Below are positions 44,270 through 52,943 of a stretch of DNA of 64,000 nt, piece by piece (position 1 is the first letter of the stretch; each line of letters opens with the position of its first letter). The position numbers were made by a program, and so were the translations under genes. The stretch is from Pannonibacter sp051860505. GTDB lineage: Bacteria; Pseudomonadota; Alphaproteobacteria; Rhizobiales; Stappiaceae. Location of the stretch: positions 113,934 to 177,933 of the forward strand of contig NZ_JBHYDX010000006.1 in assembly GCF_051860505.1 (NCBI RefSeq), given 5' to 3'. The notes below the pieces were generated by a model. The model saw only the letters and a program-made list of their open reading frames with translations, ran no database searches and was not told the DNA's origin.

Positions 44270-44827
44270 GTGAGCGTAGATCTGGCTTCGCTGACATTTT
44301 TGCTCGTGGAGGATAGCGCGTACATGCGCACGATCCTGCGTACGATGCTGCAGGGGTTTGGCGCCCGCAGGATCGTCGAGGCCGAAGACGGGGCATCCGG
44401 TCTGGAAGCCATGGACCGGGCGAACCCGGATGTCCTTATTCTGGATTGGGTCATGCCTATTCTGGATGGTGCGGACATGGTGCGCATGATCCGCACCTCG
44501 AACAATCCGTTCGCCTATATCCCGATCATCATGGTGACCGGCCATACCGAGCGCAGTCGCATCATCGAAGCGCGGCGTCTGGGCGTACATGAACTGCTTT
44601 CCAAGCCGATTTCCGCCAAGGCGCTGTATCAGCGGGTATCGAACGTGATCATGAACCCTCGTGATTTCGTCAAGACGCCCAGCTACTTCGGCCCTGCGCC
44701 GCGCGAGATCCGCAATCGCCAGAAGATCTGGCAGGGCGGGGTTCGCCCGCCGGAACCGCGCAAACCGGGCGCTTCGACGCCCCCGGCGGACAATGGCGAC
44801 GAGAGCGAAACGCTTGCCATCGGTTAA
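44270..44827 (+). CDS. CheY-like response regulator with a C-terminal extension
   Basis: A 185-residue protein. Residues 1-125 are a receiver domain with VEDSAYMRTILRTML, phospho-acceptor Asp59 in LILDWVMPILDG, Thr90 in MVTGH and Lys112 in LLSKPIS. The remaining 60 residues (FVKTPSYFGPAPREIRNRQ) include a conserved-looking YFGP-RR segment and a disordered Pro-rich tail. The receiver plus YFGPAPR extension is shared by alphaproteobacterial CheY-like regulators linked to motility or cell-cycle signalling; no output domain is visible. It starts with GTG behind GGAGG. Confidence 0.85.
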   Translation: MSVDLASLTFLLVEDSAYMRTILRTMLQGFGARRIVEAEDGASGLEAMDRANPDVLILDWVMPILDGADMVRMIRTSNNPFAYIPIIMVTGHTERSRIIEARRLGVHELLSKPISAKALYQRVSNVIMNPRDFVKTPSYFGPAPREIRNRQKIWQGGVRPPEPRKPGASTPPADNGDESETLAIG

Positions 44828-44841
44828 ACGTCCTGTTGAGG

Positions 44842-45054
44842 TCAGGCTGCGAGGGCCGCGAACGGACGATGCGGTTCGCTTGGTTTGCCGGCTTCTCGTG
44901 CCAGATCACGGACAAATTCCTGGATGAGATCCAGGTCAACGGCATAGTTGCTGATCAGATAGCGGATGAGGCTTTGGGCCGGAAGATGCGCATAGCCTTC
45001 CGTCGCACGATAGAATCCCTCAAGTGTATCAATGCGCTTCTGCAATTCGACCAT
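44842..45054 (-). CDS. Small hypothetical helical protein
   Basis: A 70-residue protein, MVELQKRIDTLEGFYRATEG at the start, predicted all-helical with a central YLISNYAVDLDLIQEFVRDLARE. I do not recognise the family. GGAG seven bases before the ATG at 45052-45054 supports translation. It ends 14 bp from the convergent receiver gene and begins 118 bp beyond the uxaC stop on the same strand. Confidence 0.55.
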   Translation of the reverse strand: MVELQKRIDTLEGFYRATEGYAHLPAQSLIRYLISNYAVDLDLIQEFVRDLAREAGKPSEPHRPFAALAA

Positions 45055-45104
45055 GGCAAATCTCCTGAGTTGCCGATGGGAAAAGTTTCCACTTTTATGG
45101 TTAA

Positions 45105-45126
45105 TGACAGGTGTATGGCCCTGTCA
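45105..45126 (-). terminator. Hairpin downstream of uxaC
   Basis: TGACAGG (45105-45111) pairs with CCTGTCA (45120-45126) around an 8-nt loop. It lies 47 bp past the uxaC stop on the minus strand. Only TTAACC follows, so it is a weak candidate end for the leftward operon. Confidence 0.4.
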
Positions 45127-45172
45127 GTTTCTGCAGGGAACGAGCCTTGTTCAAGCAAGGTATCGAGGATCC

Positions 45173-46579
45173 TCAACCGAGAAACCAGCGCCGGGCATTG
45201 TTGTAGCAAACGTCCCTGACGAGGTCGTCAGCGAGATCCCGGTCGTTCGGCATGTGTCCTTGTTCAACCCAAGTGCCGACCATGTTGCAGAAAAGACGGC
45301 GGAAATACTCGTGCCGGGGGAAGGAGAGGAACGAGCGGCTGTCGGTCAGCATGCCGACGAAGGTGGAGATGAGACCCATCTGGGCAAGCTGGGTCATCTG
45401 GCGCTCCATGCCGTCGAGCTGATCGTTGAACCACCAGCCGGACCCGGCCTGGACCTTGCCCGGAATGCTGCCGTCCTGGAAGTTGCCGGCGGTCGTCACG
45501 ACCACTTCATTGCGTGTCGGATCAAGGGCATAGAGGATGGTGCGTGGCAACGAGCCGGTTTTGTCGAGCCGGTCGAGCAGCGCATTCAGCTCTGCGGCAA
45601 TCGAGCGGTCGGCGATGGAATCTCCGCCGGCATCGGGGCCGAGCTGGCGGAACAAGGCGGTGCGATTGTTGCGCGTGGCGCCAATATGAAGCTGCATGAC
45701 CAGTCCACGCGCGGCATAGGCACGGCCGAGGGCGACCAGCACAGCGCCGTGGAAATCGGCAATCTCGGCCTCGTCAAGGCCCTGATTTGCAAGCCGTTTT
45801 GCCAGGATGCCATCGAGCCGGGCCGCGCCGCAGTCGCTGCCGGCACGCAGGATCTCGATACCATGATCGGTGGCGATGCAGCCGGCGTCTATGAAATGGT
45901 CGAGGCGGGCGATAAGCGCGCCGGTCAGGTCCTCGAAGCTGCGGATCGGATGGCCGACGACGGATGCCAAGCGATTGATGTAGCTCGGGAAACCGTCCAG
46001 CTCGATCTTGAAGGCCTTGTCCGGCCGGAAACTCGGAACCATGCGGAAGCCGAGGCTCGGGTCGTCCTTGAGGGCGATGTGATGCTCGAGGCTGTCGCAG
46101 GGGTCATCGGTGGTGCCGACTAGCTCGACCTTCATCTGCCTGAGGAGGCCGCGGGCGGAGTGGCTGGGCTTGCCAAGTTCGGCGTTGGCGGCGTCCCAGA
46201 TCGCGGCAGCGGACCCGGAATTGAGCACGGCTCCTGACAGTCCGAAGTAGCGGGCCAGTTCCAGATGGGACCAGTGATAGAGTGGATTCCCCAGTAATTT
46301 CGGCATGATAGAGGCGAAGGCGTCATACTTCTCGCGGAAGTCTGCCTCGCCGGTGATGCGCCTTTCGTCAATTCCCGCCCACCGCATCGCGCGCCACTTG
46401 TAGTGATCTCCTTCCAACCAGATGCGTCCGAGACTGTCCCAGGTGGTGTCGGCGGCGATCTGATCCGGGGGCAGGTGGTTGTGATAGTCGATGATCGGCA
46501 GATCGCTCGCGACCTCGTGGAAGAGGCGGCGGGCGGTGGCGGTGGCGAGCAGGAAGTCTGGGCCGAGGAAGGGCTGCAT
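45173..46579 (-). CDS. uxaC: Glucuronate isomerase
   Basis: A 468-residue UxaC enzyme, the usual length. It isomerises D-glucuronate to D-fructuronate and D-galacturonate to D-tagaturonate in the cytoplasm. The N-terminal DYHNHLPPDQIAAD carries the metal-binding His pair of the amidohydrolase superfamily. HWSHLELARYFG, LHIGATRNN and the C-terminal MLTDSRSFLSFPRHEYFRR are hallmark motifs. Last gene of the leftward dctQM-GH31-uxuB-uxaC operon, 23 bp after uxuB. Confidence 0.95.
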   Translation of the reverse strand: MQPFLGPDFLLATATARRLFHEVASDLPIIDYHNHLPPDQIAADTTWDSLGRIWLEGDHYKWRAMRWAGIDERRITGEADFREKYDAFASIMPKLLGNPLYHWSHLELARYFGLSGAVLNSGSAAAIWDAANAELGKPSHSARGLLRQMKVELVGTTDDPCDSLEHHIALKDDPSLGFRMVPSFRPDKAFKIELDGFPSYINRLASVVGHPIRSFEDLTGALIARLDHFIDAGCIATDHGIEILRAGSDCGAARLDGILAKRLANQGLDEAEIADFHGAVLVALGRAYAARGLVMQLHIGATRNNRTALFRQLGPDAGGDSIADRSIAAELNALLDRLDKTGSLPRTILYALDPTRNEVVVTTAGNFQDGSIPGKVQAGSGWWFNDQLDGMERQMTQLAQMGLISTFVGMLTDSRSFLSFPRHEYFRRLFCNMVGTWVEQGHMPNDRDLADDLVRDVCYNNARRWFLG

Positions 46580-46602
46580 GTCAGGAGGCTTCCGGAAAAC
46601 TG

Positions 46603-48087
46603 TCAGGAGAGGAGGGCGGTCAGGGCGGTGCGGGCACCGTTCTCACGCAGGCTGCGATAGCTGTCCGTGATGGCCGCGCGGACCAGCGCATCATGGGCGA
46701 GATCGTCCGGGAAAATCTCCGAAAGCTCAAGCATTGCAGCAACATAGCCAGGACCGTCCGGAACGGTCGCCACGATCTCGCTAAAGCGATCTGCCATCGG
46801 GTCCTTGACCGGAACCGGATTGCCGGCCTCGTCCGTGCCCCTGACATAAGCCATCCAGCCGGCGACAGCGAGGGCGAGCAGCGGAAAGGGCGTGCCGGCG
46901 GTTCGGTGCTGGCGGATCGAGGCCAGCAGGCGCTGCGGCAGCTTCTGCGAGCCGTCCATCGCAATCTGGGTGGTGCGATGCTTGAGGCGACTGTTGCCGA
47001 AGCGTGTCAGAAGATCGTCAGAATAGGCTTTTAGATCAAGGCCTTGCAGGCCTTCCAGCGTCGGGGCCTGTTCTCTCATCATCAACTGGCCTGCGGCCTT
47101 GGCGAACAACGGATCGGCCATGCAGTCCGAGATCGTCTCCTTTCCGGCCAGCGCGCCGAGATAGGCGAGGAAGGAATGGGCGCCATTCAGCATGCGCAAT
47201 TTCATCGCTTCGAAGGGGGCGACATTTGCGACAAATTGCGCCCCTGCGCGGACAAAGTCAGGTCTTTGTGCGACAAAATCATCCTCGATCACCCACTGGC
47301 GGAAGGGCTCGCAGACGATGCCATTGATGTCGTCCGATCCGATCTCGCGCAGCAGCTGTTTCGACGGCTCGTCGAGAGCTGGAACGATCCGGTCGACCAT
47401 GGTCGAGGGGAAGGAACAGTGTCCGGCAATCCACTCGGCCAGATCTTCGTCCAGCGCCTTCGCATAGCCGATGATCGTCGCCCGGGTCACGGCGCCGTTG
47501 TGCGGCAGGTTGTCGAGCGGCAGCACCGTGACGCCGGCCAGGCCGCTGTCGCGGCGCAGCCGGAGACCTTCGACGATGACGCCGATGGCGGTACCAGGCT
47601 GCCGGGGCGATGCGAGGTCGGCGATGATGCCGGGGTGGGCTGTGTCGAGATCGCCGCCGCGCGAGCAATAGCCCTTCTCGGTGATGGTCAGGCTGATGAT
47701 CGACAGGTCCGGATGAACGAAGTGGCTGAAGAGGGCCGGCAGTCCGTCACGGGCCGGATGGCAGGTGGCAACGAGGCAATCGATGCGGCGGGCGGCAATC
47801 CCGCCATCGTCGGCGGCCGCGACCCAGAAGCGGCGGTCGGTGGCGTCGAGAGCAGAGAGTTCGTCCGCTCCGGAATTGAGGCGGACGGCGACGAGGCCCC
47901 AGTCGGCGGCCTCGCCAGGGCCGGCTTGATCAAGCGTCTCGTCGAGGATCGAGCAGAGGAAGGCGCGTGCGAAAGCGCCGAAGCCGAAATGCAGGATGCG
48001 CGGTTTCAGCATCCGCCGGTCATAGGCTGCGGTCTTGACCTGAACGACCTGTGTGGTGTCCGGGGCGGAGGGAGAAGGGGCGTTCAT
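46603..48087 (-). CDS. uxuB: D-mannonate oxidoreductase (fructuronate reductase)
   Basis: A 494-residue polyol-specific long-chain dehydrogenase. The Rossmann motif is HFGFGAFARAFL near residue 33. The catalytic region MKLRMLNGAHSFLAYLG contains the Lys, Asn and His of the mannitol dehydrogenase family. NAD-dependent UxuB reduces D-fructuronate to D-mannonate. Mannitol or arabinitol dehydrogenase would also fit the fold, but the neighbours uxaC and uxuA make UxuB by far the best reading. It starts 15 bp after the GH31 gene. Confidence 0.9.
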   Translation of the reverse strand: MNAPSPSAPDTTQVVQVKTAAYDRRMLKPRILHFGFGAFARAFLCSILDETLDQAGPGEAADWGLVAVRLNSGADELSALDATDRRFWVAAADDGGIAARRIDCLVATCHPARDGLPALFSHFVHPDLSIISLTITEKGYCSRGGDLDTAHPGIIADLASPRQPGTAIGVIVEGLRLRRDSGLAGVTVLPLDNLPHNGAVTRATIIGYAKALDEDLAEWIAGHCSFPSTMVDRIVPALDEPSKQLLREIGSDDINGIVCEPFRQWVIEDDFVAQRPDFVRAGAQFVANVAPFEAMKLRMLNGAHSFLAYLGALAGKETISDCMADPLFAKAAGQLMMREQAPTLEGLQGLDLKAYSDDLLTRFGNSRLKHRTTQIAMDGSQKLPQRLLASIRQHRTAGTPFPLLALAVAGWMAYVRGTDEAGNPVPVKDPMADRFSEIVATVPDGPGYVAAMLELSEIFPDDLAHDALVRAAITDSYRSLRENGARTALTALLS

Positions 48088-48102
48088 TGGCTTTCCTTTG
48101 CC

Positions 48103-50511
48103 TCAGGCACGGGGAACAGGGTGGACAGCACCGGAACTCGCCGGATTGCCATTGACGGTCAGCGGACGCTGCTCGCTGGCCGGCAGAACGAAGCGTGCTT
48201 CACTCCAGGCCGGATCATGACGGCCGCTGCGCGAAACGTCGAGGCTGATGCTGGCCGATGTCGAAGATAGCGCCAGGCGAATGAGGGCATGGTTGCCGTC
48301 GAGCGCATCGACGGCAAAGCCGTCATCGGCATATTCGAGGCTGATGCCGGCGGCGGCCCCGGGAGCCGGGAAGAGGGCGTAGGTGCGGGAGGTGTCCCGT
48401 GCGGCCTGAGCGCGGGTGAGATCCTGGGCCAGCGGCAGCACCGTGCCTCCACGAACGAAGAGCGGCATGGAGGCCAGCGTCACCGGCAGGGTAACGGTGG
48501 TGCCGCCCGCATGCCAGCTGCCGGCCCAGAAGTCCCACCAGCCGGTGTCGTTCTGCGGCAGATAGACGGTACGCTCGGTGACGCCCGGATCGACCACGTT
48601 GGCGACCAGAAGATCGCGGCCGATGAGGAACTCATCGCATTCCTCGAAGGTGCGCGGGTCGTGTTCATGGTCGAGGAAGGTCGGCCGCAGCATCGGCTCG
48701 TCGGCGGTCACGGCCTGATGCAGCGCGGTGTAGAGATAGGGCAGCAGCCGGTAGCGGAACTTGATCGCCTCGCGGATGAGCGGCGTCATGTTCGAATACA
48801 TCCAGGGCTCGTTGACCGTGTGATCGTCGTTCCAGGAATGGATGGTGAAGCGCGGATGGAAGATGCCGTTCTGCACCCAGCGGACGAACAGTTCCGGATC
48901 CGGTTTGGGGCCGGCAAAACCGCCAACGTCGTGGCCGACGTTGTAGAGGCCTGACAGGGACATGCCGAGGCCCATCCGGATGTTGTAGCGGATCGTTTCC
49001 CAGGCGGTGTAGTTGTCGCCGGTCCAGGTCTGGGCGTAGCGCTGCAGGCCGGGCGCGCCGGAGCGCGAAATGAGATAAGGGCGGGTGTCGGGCTGGTGCG
49101 CCACCTGCACCTCATGGCTGGCGCGGGTCATCAGCACCGGCAACAGCGGCCGGATCAGGCCGACGTCGATCTCCTCGCCGAAGCCGTGGCAGCGGGCATA
49201 ATTGTCCCAGACCTCGAACTCGTTGTTGTCGTTCCAGGTGGAGTTGATGCCGTAGCGCAGCAGCTTGTCGGCGATGTTGCCCTGCCACCAGGCGATGGTC
49301 GCCGGATTGGTGAAATCGAGGTTCGAGCCTTCGTCATCCCAGAAGACGGAGCGGGACGGGGCATCGCTCTCGCTGTCCTTGATGAACAGGTCACGCGCAG
49401 CGACATCCTGGTACATCGGATGGTCCTGCAGCAGGCAGGGCTTGATGTTGGCAGCCAGATGCAGGCCAGCATTGGTGAAGGTGGCGGCAAGGCCCGCCGG
49501 ATCGGGCACCTTGGCGCTGTTCCAGGTGAACACGTAGCGCTTGGCACCGATGGACGAATAGCCGGAGGACAGCTGGAAACTGTCGCAAGGGATGTCGTGT
49601 TCTTCGACCAGCCGGACGAAGCCTTCGAGCTGCTCCTGGGCATTGGGTGCATCGGTGTAATGCATGGTCGAGCCGGAGTAGCCGAGGCTCCACAGCGGCG
49701 GGAAGGCGGTGCCGCCGGTCAGACGGACATGATGTTTGACCGCGTCCAAAACCGTGGGCGACCAGCGCATGTAATAGTCGAGATCACCATCCTCGGCGCG
49801 ATAGGTGCGGTAAGGCTTGTGGTAGTTGTCCAGCTCGTTGCCGAGATCGAACCAGCAGCCGGCCAAATTGTCGTAGAAGACCGAGAAGGTCCCGGCATCG
49901 GGCGTGCGGGTGATGGTGACCGGGATATGCTTGTAAAGCGGATCGGTCGAGCGCGCGTCATAGCCCATGGCATCGAGATTGCGCATCTCGTAGCGGCGGC
50001 CGGAGCGTTCCAGATCGCCGGATTTCTCGCCGAGGCCATAGACCTTCTCGCCCTTGCGGCGGTTGAGGTAATGGGCGTGGGCATGCGACTTGACGTCCAG
50101 CATGTAGGCACCCGTCGGGCGGTCCTCGGCGAAGACCAGGAACCGGCCATCGGCTTGCCGGGCTTCCCAGACAAAGGTCAGCGGCTGCGTAATGGTCAGT
50201 CGCAGGTCGGAGGTCGAGAGGGTCAGGCCAGCGTCGCCGTGGTCGTCCACGGTAAAGGACGGGCAGGAAAAGCCCGACAGGTCCAGACGCGAGCGACCTT
50301 CCCAGGCAACGTCTGCGGGGGCGGCGGTGCCTTCAGGCTTGGGCGCCACGGACCAGGAGCGGCCAAGACGGAACTTTCCATCCTTGCGCAGGACGACGCG
50401 GAAAAGCTGCGGCTCCAGCACAAAGACGGTCAGGAGGTGACGGTTCTCGACCAGGAGTTCGATGCCGGTGTCGAAGGTGCGGGCGAGGCGGAAGGAGTGC
50501 AGCGTCTTCAT
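48103..50511 (-). CDS. Glycoside hydrolase family 31 (alpha-glucosidase/alpha-xylosidase type)
   Basis: An 802-residue GH31 enzyme with an N-terminal beta-sandwich, a TIM barrel and two C-terminal beta domains. The catalytic nucleophile is Asp428 in WNDNNEFE and the acid/base is Asp499 in WTGDNYTAW. GLGEKSGDLERSGRRYEMRN and YSGSTMHYTD are family motifs. There is no signal peptide, so it acts in the cytoplasm on imported substrate. Activity could be alpha-glucosidase, alpha-xylosidase or alpha-galactosidase-like; I cannot choose from sequence. The sulfoquinovosidase subgroup is unlikely from the acidic loop. It is co-transcribed with dctQM upstream and uxuB-uxaC downstream. Confidence 0.9.
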   Translation of the reverse strand: MKTLHSFRLARTFDTGIELLVENRHLLTVFVLEPQLFRVVLRKDGKFRLGRSWSVAPKPEGTAAPADVAWEGRSRLDLSGFSCPSFTVDDHGDAGLTLSTSDLRLTITQPLTFVWEARQADGRFLVFAEDRPTGAYMLDVKSHAHAHYLNRRKGEKVYGLGEKSGDLERSGRRYEMRNLDAMGYDARSTDPLYKHIPVTITRTPDAGTFSVFYDNLAGCWFDLGNELDNYHKPYRTYRAEDGDLDYYMRWSPTVLDAVKHHVRLTGGTAFPPLWSLGYSGSTMHYTDAPNAQEQLEGFVRLVEEHDIPCDSFQLSSGYSSIGAKRYVFTWNSAKVPDPAGLAATFTNAGLHLAANIKPCLLQDHPMYQDVAARDLFIKDSESDAPSRSVFWDDEGSNLDFTNPATIAWWQGNIADKLLRYGINSTWNDNNEFEVWDNYARCHGFGEEIDVGLIRPLLPVLMTRASHEVQVAHQPDTRPYLISRSGAPGLQRYAQTWTGDNYTAWETIRYNIRMGLGMSLSGLYNVGHDVGGFAGPKPDPELFVRWVQNGIFHPRFTIHSWNDDHTVNEPWMYSNMTPLIREAIKFRYRLLPYLYTALHQAVTADEPMLRPTFLDHEHDPRTFEECDEFLIGRDLLVANVVDPGVTERTVYLPQNDTGWWDFWAGSWHAGGTTVTLPVTLASMPLFVRGGTVLPLAQDLTRAQAARDTSRTYALFPAPGAAAGISLEYADDGFAVDALDGNHALIRLALSSTSASISLDVSRSGRHDPAWSEARFVLPASEQRPLTVNGNPASSGAVHPVPRA

Positions 50512-50579
50512 GGGAACTCCGCGAAGCGTGGCAGCGCCAGGCTTGTGGCGTTGCAGGATCGGAAAGGGTCAGGAGGCGG

Positions 50580-50616
50580 ATGACAGCAGGCTGCGCAGCA
50601 GCGCGCCTGCTGTCAT
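50580..50616 (-). terminator. Strong hairpin between dctM and the GH31 gene
   Basis: ATGACAGCAGGC (50580-50591) pairs perfectly with GCCTGCTGTCAT (50605-50616) around a 13-nt loop, 6 bp past the dctM stop. No T run follows. It may partially terminate or protect the dctQM message and set different levels for transporter and enzymes. Confidence 0.55.
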
Positions 50617-50621
50617 TGAGG

Positions 50622-51929
50622 TCAGCCGCCGTAGCCGAGCAGCCAGCGCGGCAGGGCGAGGCTGAGGTCCGGAACATAGGTGATGAGCATCAGCACCGCG
50701 TATTGCATCGCGATCATCGGCAGGAGCGGCTTGATGACCTTGGCAATCGACACCTTGCCGACCGAGCAGCCAACGAAGAGGGCCGAGCCGACCGGTGGCG
50801 TACAGATGCCGATGCACAGGTTGAAAGTCATCATCACGCCGAAATGCACCGGATCCATGCCGAGATCCTTCACCACTGGCAGGAAGATCGGGGTGAAGAT
50901 CAAAAGCGCCGGGGTCATGTCCATGAACATGCCGACGACAAGCAGAGCGATGTTGATGATGAGCAGCAGCACCAGCGGATTGTCCGACAGGGCCAGCAGG
51001 GCGTCCGAAACCGCATAGGGGATGTCGGCAAAGGCCATCGCCTTGGACATGGCGATGGAACAGCCGATCATCAGCAGCACGATGGAGGTGGTAACGGCCG
51101 AATCCAGGAAAATGCCCGGCAGGTCACGGACCCGGATCTCGCGGTACACCACCAAAGCCAGGAACAGGGTATAGACGACTGCAACGGCCGAAGCTTCTGT
51201 GGCCGTGAAGACGCCGCCGATGATGCCACCCATGATCACGAAAATGAGGCTGAGAGGCAGCAGGGCATCGGCCGTCTTGGCCACGACCGTGCTGATGCTC
51301 GGGCGGGGAGCAATCGGATAGCCGCGCTTCTTGGCGATGATGCCGGCGACGATCATGATGCTGAGACCCATGAGGATGCCCGGGACATAGCCGGCAACAA
51401 ACAGGGCGGCGATGGAGGTGCCGCCGGAGATCAGCGAATAGACGATGAAGGTGGTGGACGGCGGGATCAGCAGGCCAGTGGGACAGGAGGCGATGTTGAC
51501 GGCGGCGGAATAGGCCGGGTCATAGCCTTCCTTCTTCTGCAAGGGGGCCATGACGCCGCCAACCGCGGCGGCGGCAGCAACAGCCGAGCCCGAGATCGCA
51601 CCGAACATCATGTTGGCAAGCACGTTGCAGTGAGCCAGCGAGCCCGGCAGGCGGCCGCCGAGCACCTTGGCAAATTCGATGAGCCGCAGGGCAATGCCGC
51701 CTCGGTTCATGATGTTGCCGGCCAGGATGAAGAACGGGATGGCGAGCAGGGTGAAGCTGTCGAGCCCGGAGGCGATCTGCTGCGCCGTGATGAAGATCGA
51801 CTGGTCGACCGTCATGAACAGGGCGAAGGTGACAACCGAAGCGATGCCGATGGCAAAGGCAATCGGCACGCCAAGGACCATGAGCAGGCCGAAGCTGCCG
51901 AACAAAATGAACGCGCTGATGAGTTCCAT
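50622..51929 (-). CDS. dctM: TRAP transporter large permease (DctM)
   Basis: A 435-residue membrane protein with about 12-13 helices, the ion-coupled transport subunit of a TRAP system. It starts MELISAFILFGSFGLLMVLG and carries the DctM motifs GSAVAAAAAVGGVMAP, PTGLLIPPSTTFIVYS and TPPVGSALFVG. I used the ATG at 51927-51929; the frame is open far upstream through the dctQ gene, but that extension is out-of-frame shadow sequence. It follows dctQ by 11 bp. Confidence 0.93.
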   Translation of the reverse strand: MELISAFILFGSFGLLMVLGVPIAFAIGIASVVTFALFMTVDQSIFITAQQIASGLDSFTLLAIPFFILAGNIMNRGGIALRLIEFAKVLGGRLPGSLAHCNVLANMMFGAISGSAVAAAAAVGGVMAPLQKKEGYDPAYSAAVNIASCPTGLLIPPSTTFIVYSLISGGTSIAALFVAGYVPGILMGLSIMIVAGIIAKKRGYPIAPRPSISTVVAKTADALLPLSLIFVIMGGIIGGVFTATEASAVAVVYTLFLALVVYREIRVRDLPGIFLDSAVTTSIVLLMIGCSIAMSKAMAFADIPYAVSDALLALSDNPLVLLLIINIALLVVGMFMDMTPALLIFTPIFLPVVKDLGMDPVHFGVMMTFNLCIGICTPPVGSALFVGCSVGKVSIAKVIKPLLPMIAMQYAVLMLITYVPDLSLALPRWLLGYGG

Positions 51930-51940
51930 GGGCCTGTCCT

Positions 51941-52465
51941 TCAGGTCTGCGGGCCGTTTGCCGGAATGTCGGCGTCGCTTTCGATCGGCTGGATGCGGCC
52001 GGAAATGACCCCTGCAGCGAATTCGAGGCAGTAGAGCACCATCATGATGCCGGCGAAGGGAATGGCGCCGTAGACATAGCCCATCGGCAGGCGCAGGGCC
52101 GGGGAGAGCTGGCCGCTGGCCAAGGTCTTCTGCACCAGGTTGTAGCCGCCATAGACCATGACGACGGCAGCAAAGGCCCCGACGATGACAGTGGCCAGCA
52201 ATGCGAGCCAGCGTCCGTTCGACGGGCCGGCCATCTGCATCAGCAGGTCGATGGCCAGATGCTTGCGCTGGCCGAGCGTATAGGCCGCGCCGATGAGGCC
52301 GACCCACATGAAGAGGAACCGCGCCATCTCGTCGGTGACGGTGCTGGGAGCGCCGAGAACATAGCGGGAGAAGACCTGCCAGACCACGCAGGCAACGAGC
52401 ACCGCAAACACGGCGGCGATGAAAACACCCAGCGCGTGGTCGACGCGGGTTTTCAGTGCATGCAT
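51941..52465 (-). CDS. dctQ: TRAP transporter small permease (DctQ)
   Basis: A 174-residue protein with four membrane helices, starting MHALKTRVDHALGVFIAAVF. It contains the DctQ signature VFSRYVLGAPSTVTDEMARFLFMWVGLIGAAYTLGQRKHLAIDL. It scaffolds DctM and docks the periplasmic binding protein. The ATG at 52463-52465 has GGAGGAC upstream. First gene of the leftward operon. Confidence 0.92.
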   Translation of the reverse strand: MHALKTRVDHALGVFIAAVFAVLVACVVWQVFSRYVLGAPSTVTDEMARFLFMWVGLIGAAYTLGQRKHLAIDLLMQMAGPSNGRWLALLATVIVGAFAAVVMVYGGYNLVQKTLASGQLSPALRLPMGYVYGAIPFAGIMMVLYCLEFAAGVISGRIQPIESDADIPANGPQT

Positions 52466-52522
52466 GGCTGCATGTCCTCCTTTTCGGGGCCCTTCGTCTG
52501 GACGACGGCCCCTGTTTCCTCC

Positions 52523-52564
52523 CCGGACCAACTGGTCCGGTCCCGCTTCGGATTGGTCGACCAG
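52523..52564. promoter_or_regulatory. Two further TGGT/ACCA palindromes near dctQ
   Basis: CCGGACCA-AC-TGGTCCGG (52523-52540) has perfect 8-bp arms with the half-sites inverted relative to the UxuR consensus. TTGGTCGACCAG (52553-52564) has a perfect TGGTCGACCA core. They lie 58-100 bp upstream of the dctQ start and could be secondary GntR-family operators. Confidence 0.45.
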
Positions 52565-52757
52565 ATCCGCCGCTTCCGCGGCCAGTCCGTCTGTTGGCTG
52601 GTCAGCCTCCCCGAAACATGAGGTCTGACCTTGATCGCATGCAAGAGGCGCGACATGAGGCGCTTGCTGGTGAAGCAGGGCGACCCTTGGGCGCGCAACG
52701 CGTACATCGCCGGCGAAGAGCTTTCCCGCCAGCTCCCCAGAGAATGCGCATTTTCAG

Positions 52758-52775
52758 AAATTGGTCAACCAATTT
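52758..52775. promoter_or_regulatory. UxuR/ExuR-type operator
   Basis: AAATTGGT-CA-ACCAATTT has perfect 8-bp arms around a 2-bp centre, the form of the enterobacterial UxuR/ExuR operator (AAATTGGT-N2-ACCAATTT). It lies 10 bp before a TTGACA -35 candidate and 168 bp before dctP. It is the natural target of the GntR-family UxuR encoded at 55831-56580. Confidence 0.75.
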
Positions 52776-52943
52776 TCAAAACTGGTTGACACTGGCGCGG
52801 GATTGGCCAAGTCTCTGATCGCGAGCCGAGCCTTGACTGATCGGCCAAGTCGTCCGGACCGGTGATCCGCCGACCCGCCAGAGCATGCGCGGGGAGGGCA
52901 GGCGCCCGACGAACCGGACGGGATCATCGGGAGGAATTTTGAC

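Larger units (their letters stand above)
52466..52943. promoter_or_regulatory. Divergent control region of the hexuronate locus
   Basis: 478 bp separating dctQ from dctP. It holds three palindromes built on TGGT/ACCA (52523-52540, 52553-52564 and 52758-52775), annotated separately where strong. A TTGACA hexamer at 52786-52791 could be the -35 of the dctP promoter, with a poor -10 (AAGTCT) 17 bp on. No gene is evident. Confidence 0.7.

Noticed and set aside
48103..50511. GH31 as a sulfoquinovosidase (YihQ-like)
   Set aside because: The nucleophile loop WNDNNEFE is of the ordinary GH31 type and no sulfoglycolysis genes are present.
49096..52034. Two plus-strand frames of about 490 codons opposite GH31 and dctM
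   Set aside because: Charged, repetitive translations (His/Asp/Gln-rich) typical of antisense frames; the opposite strand has catalytic motifs and membrane helices.
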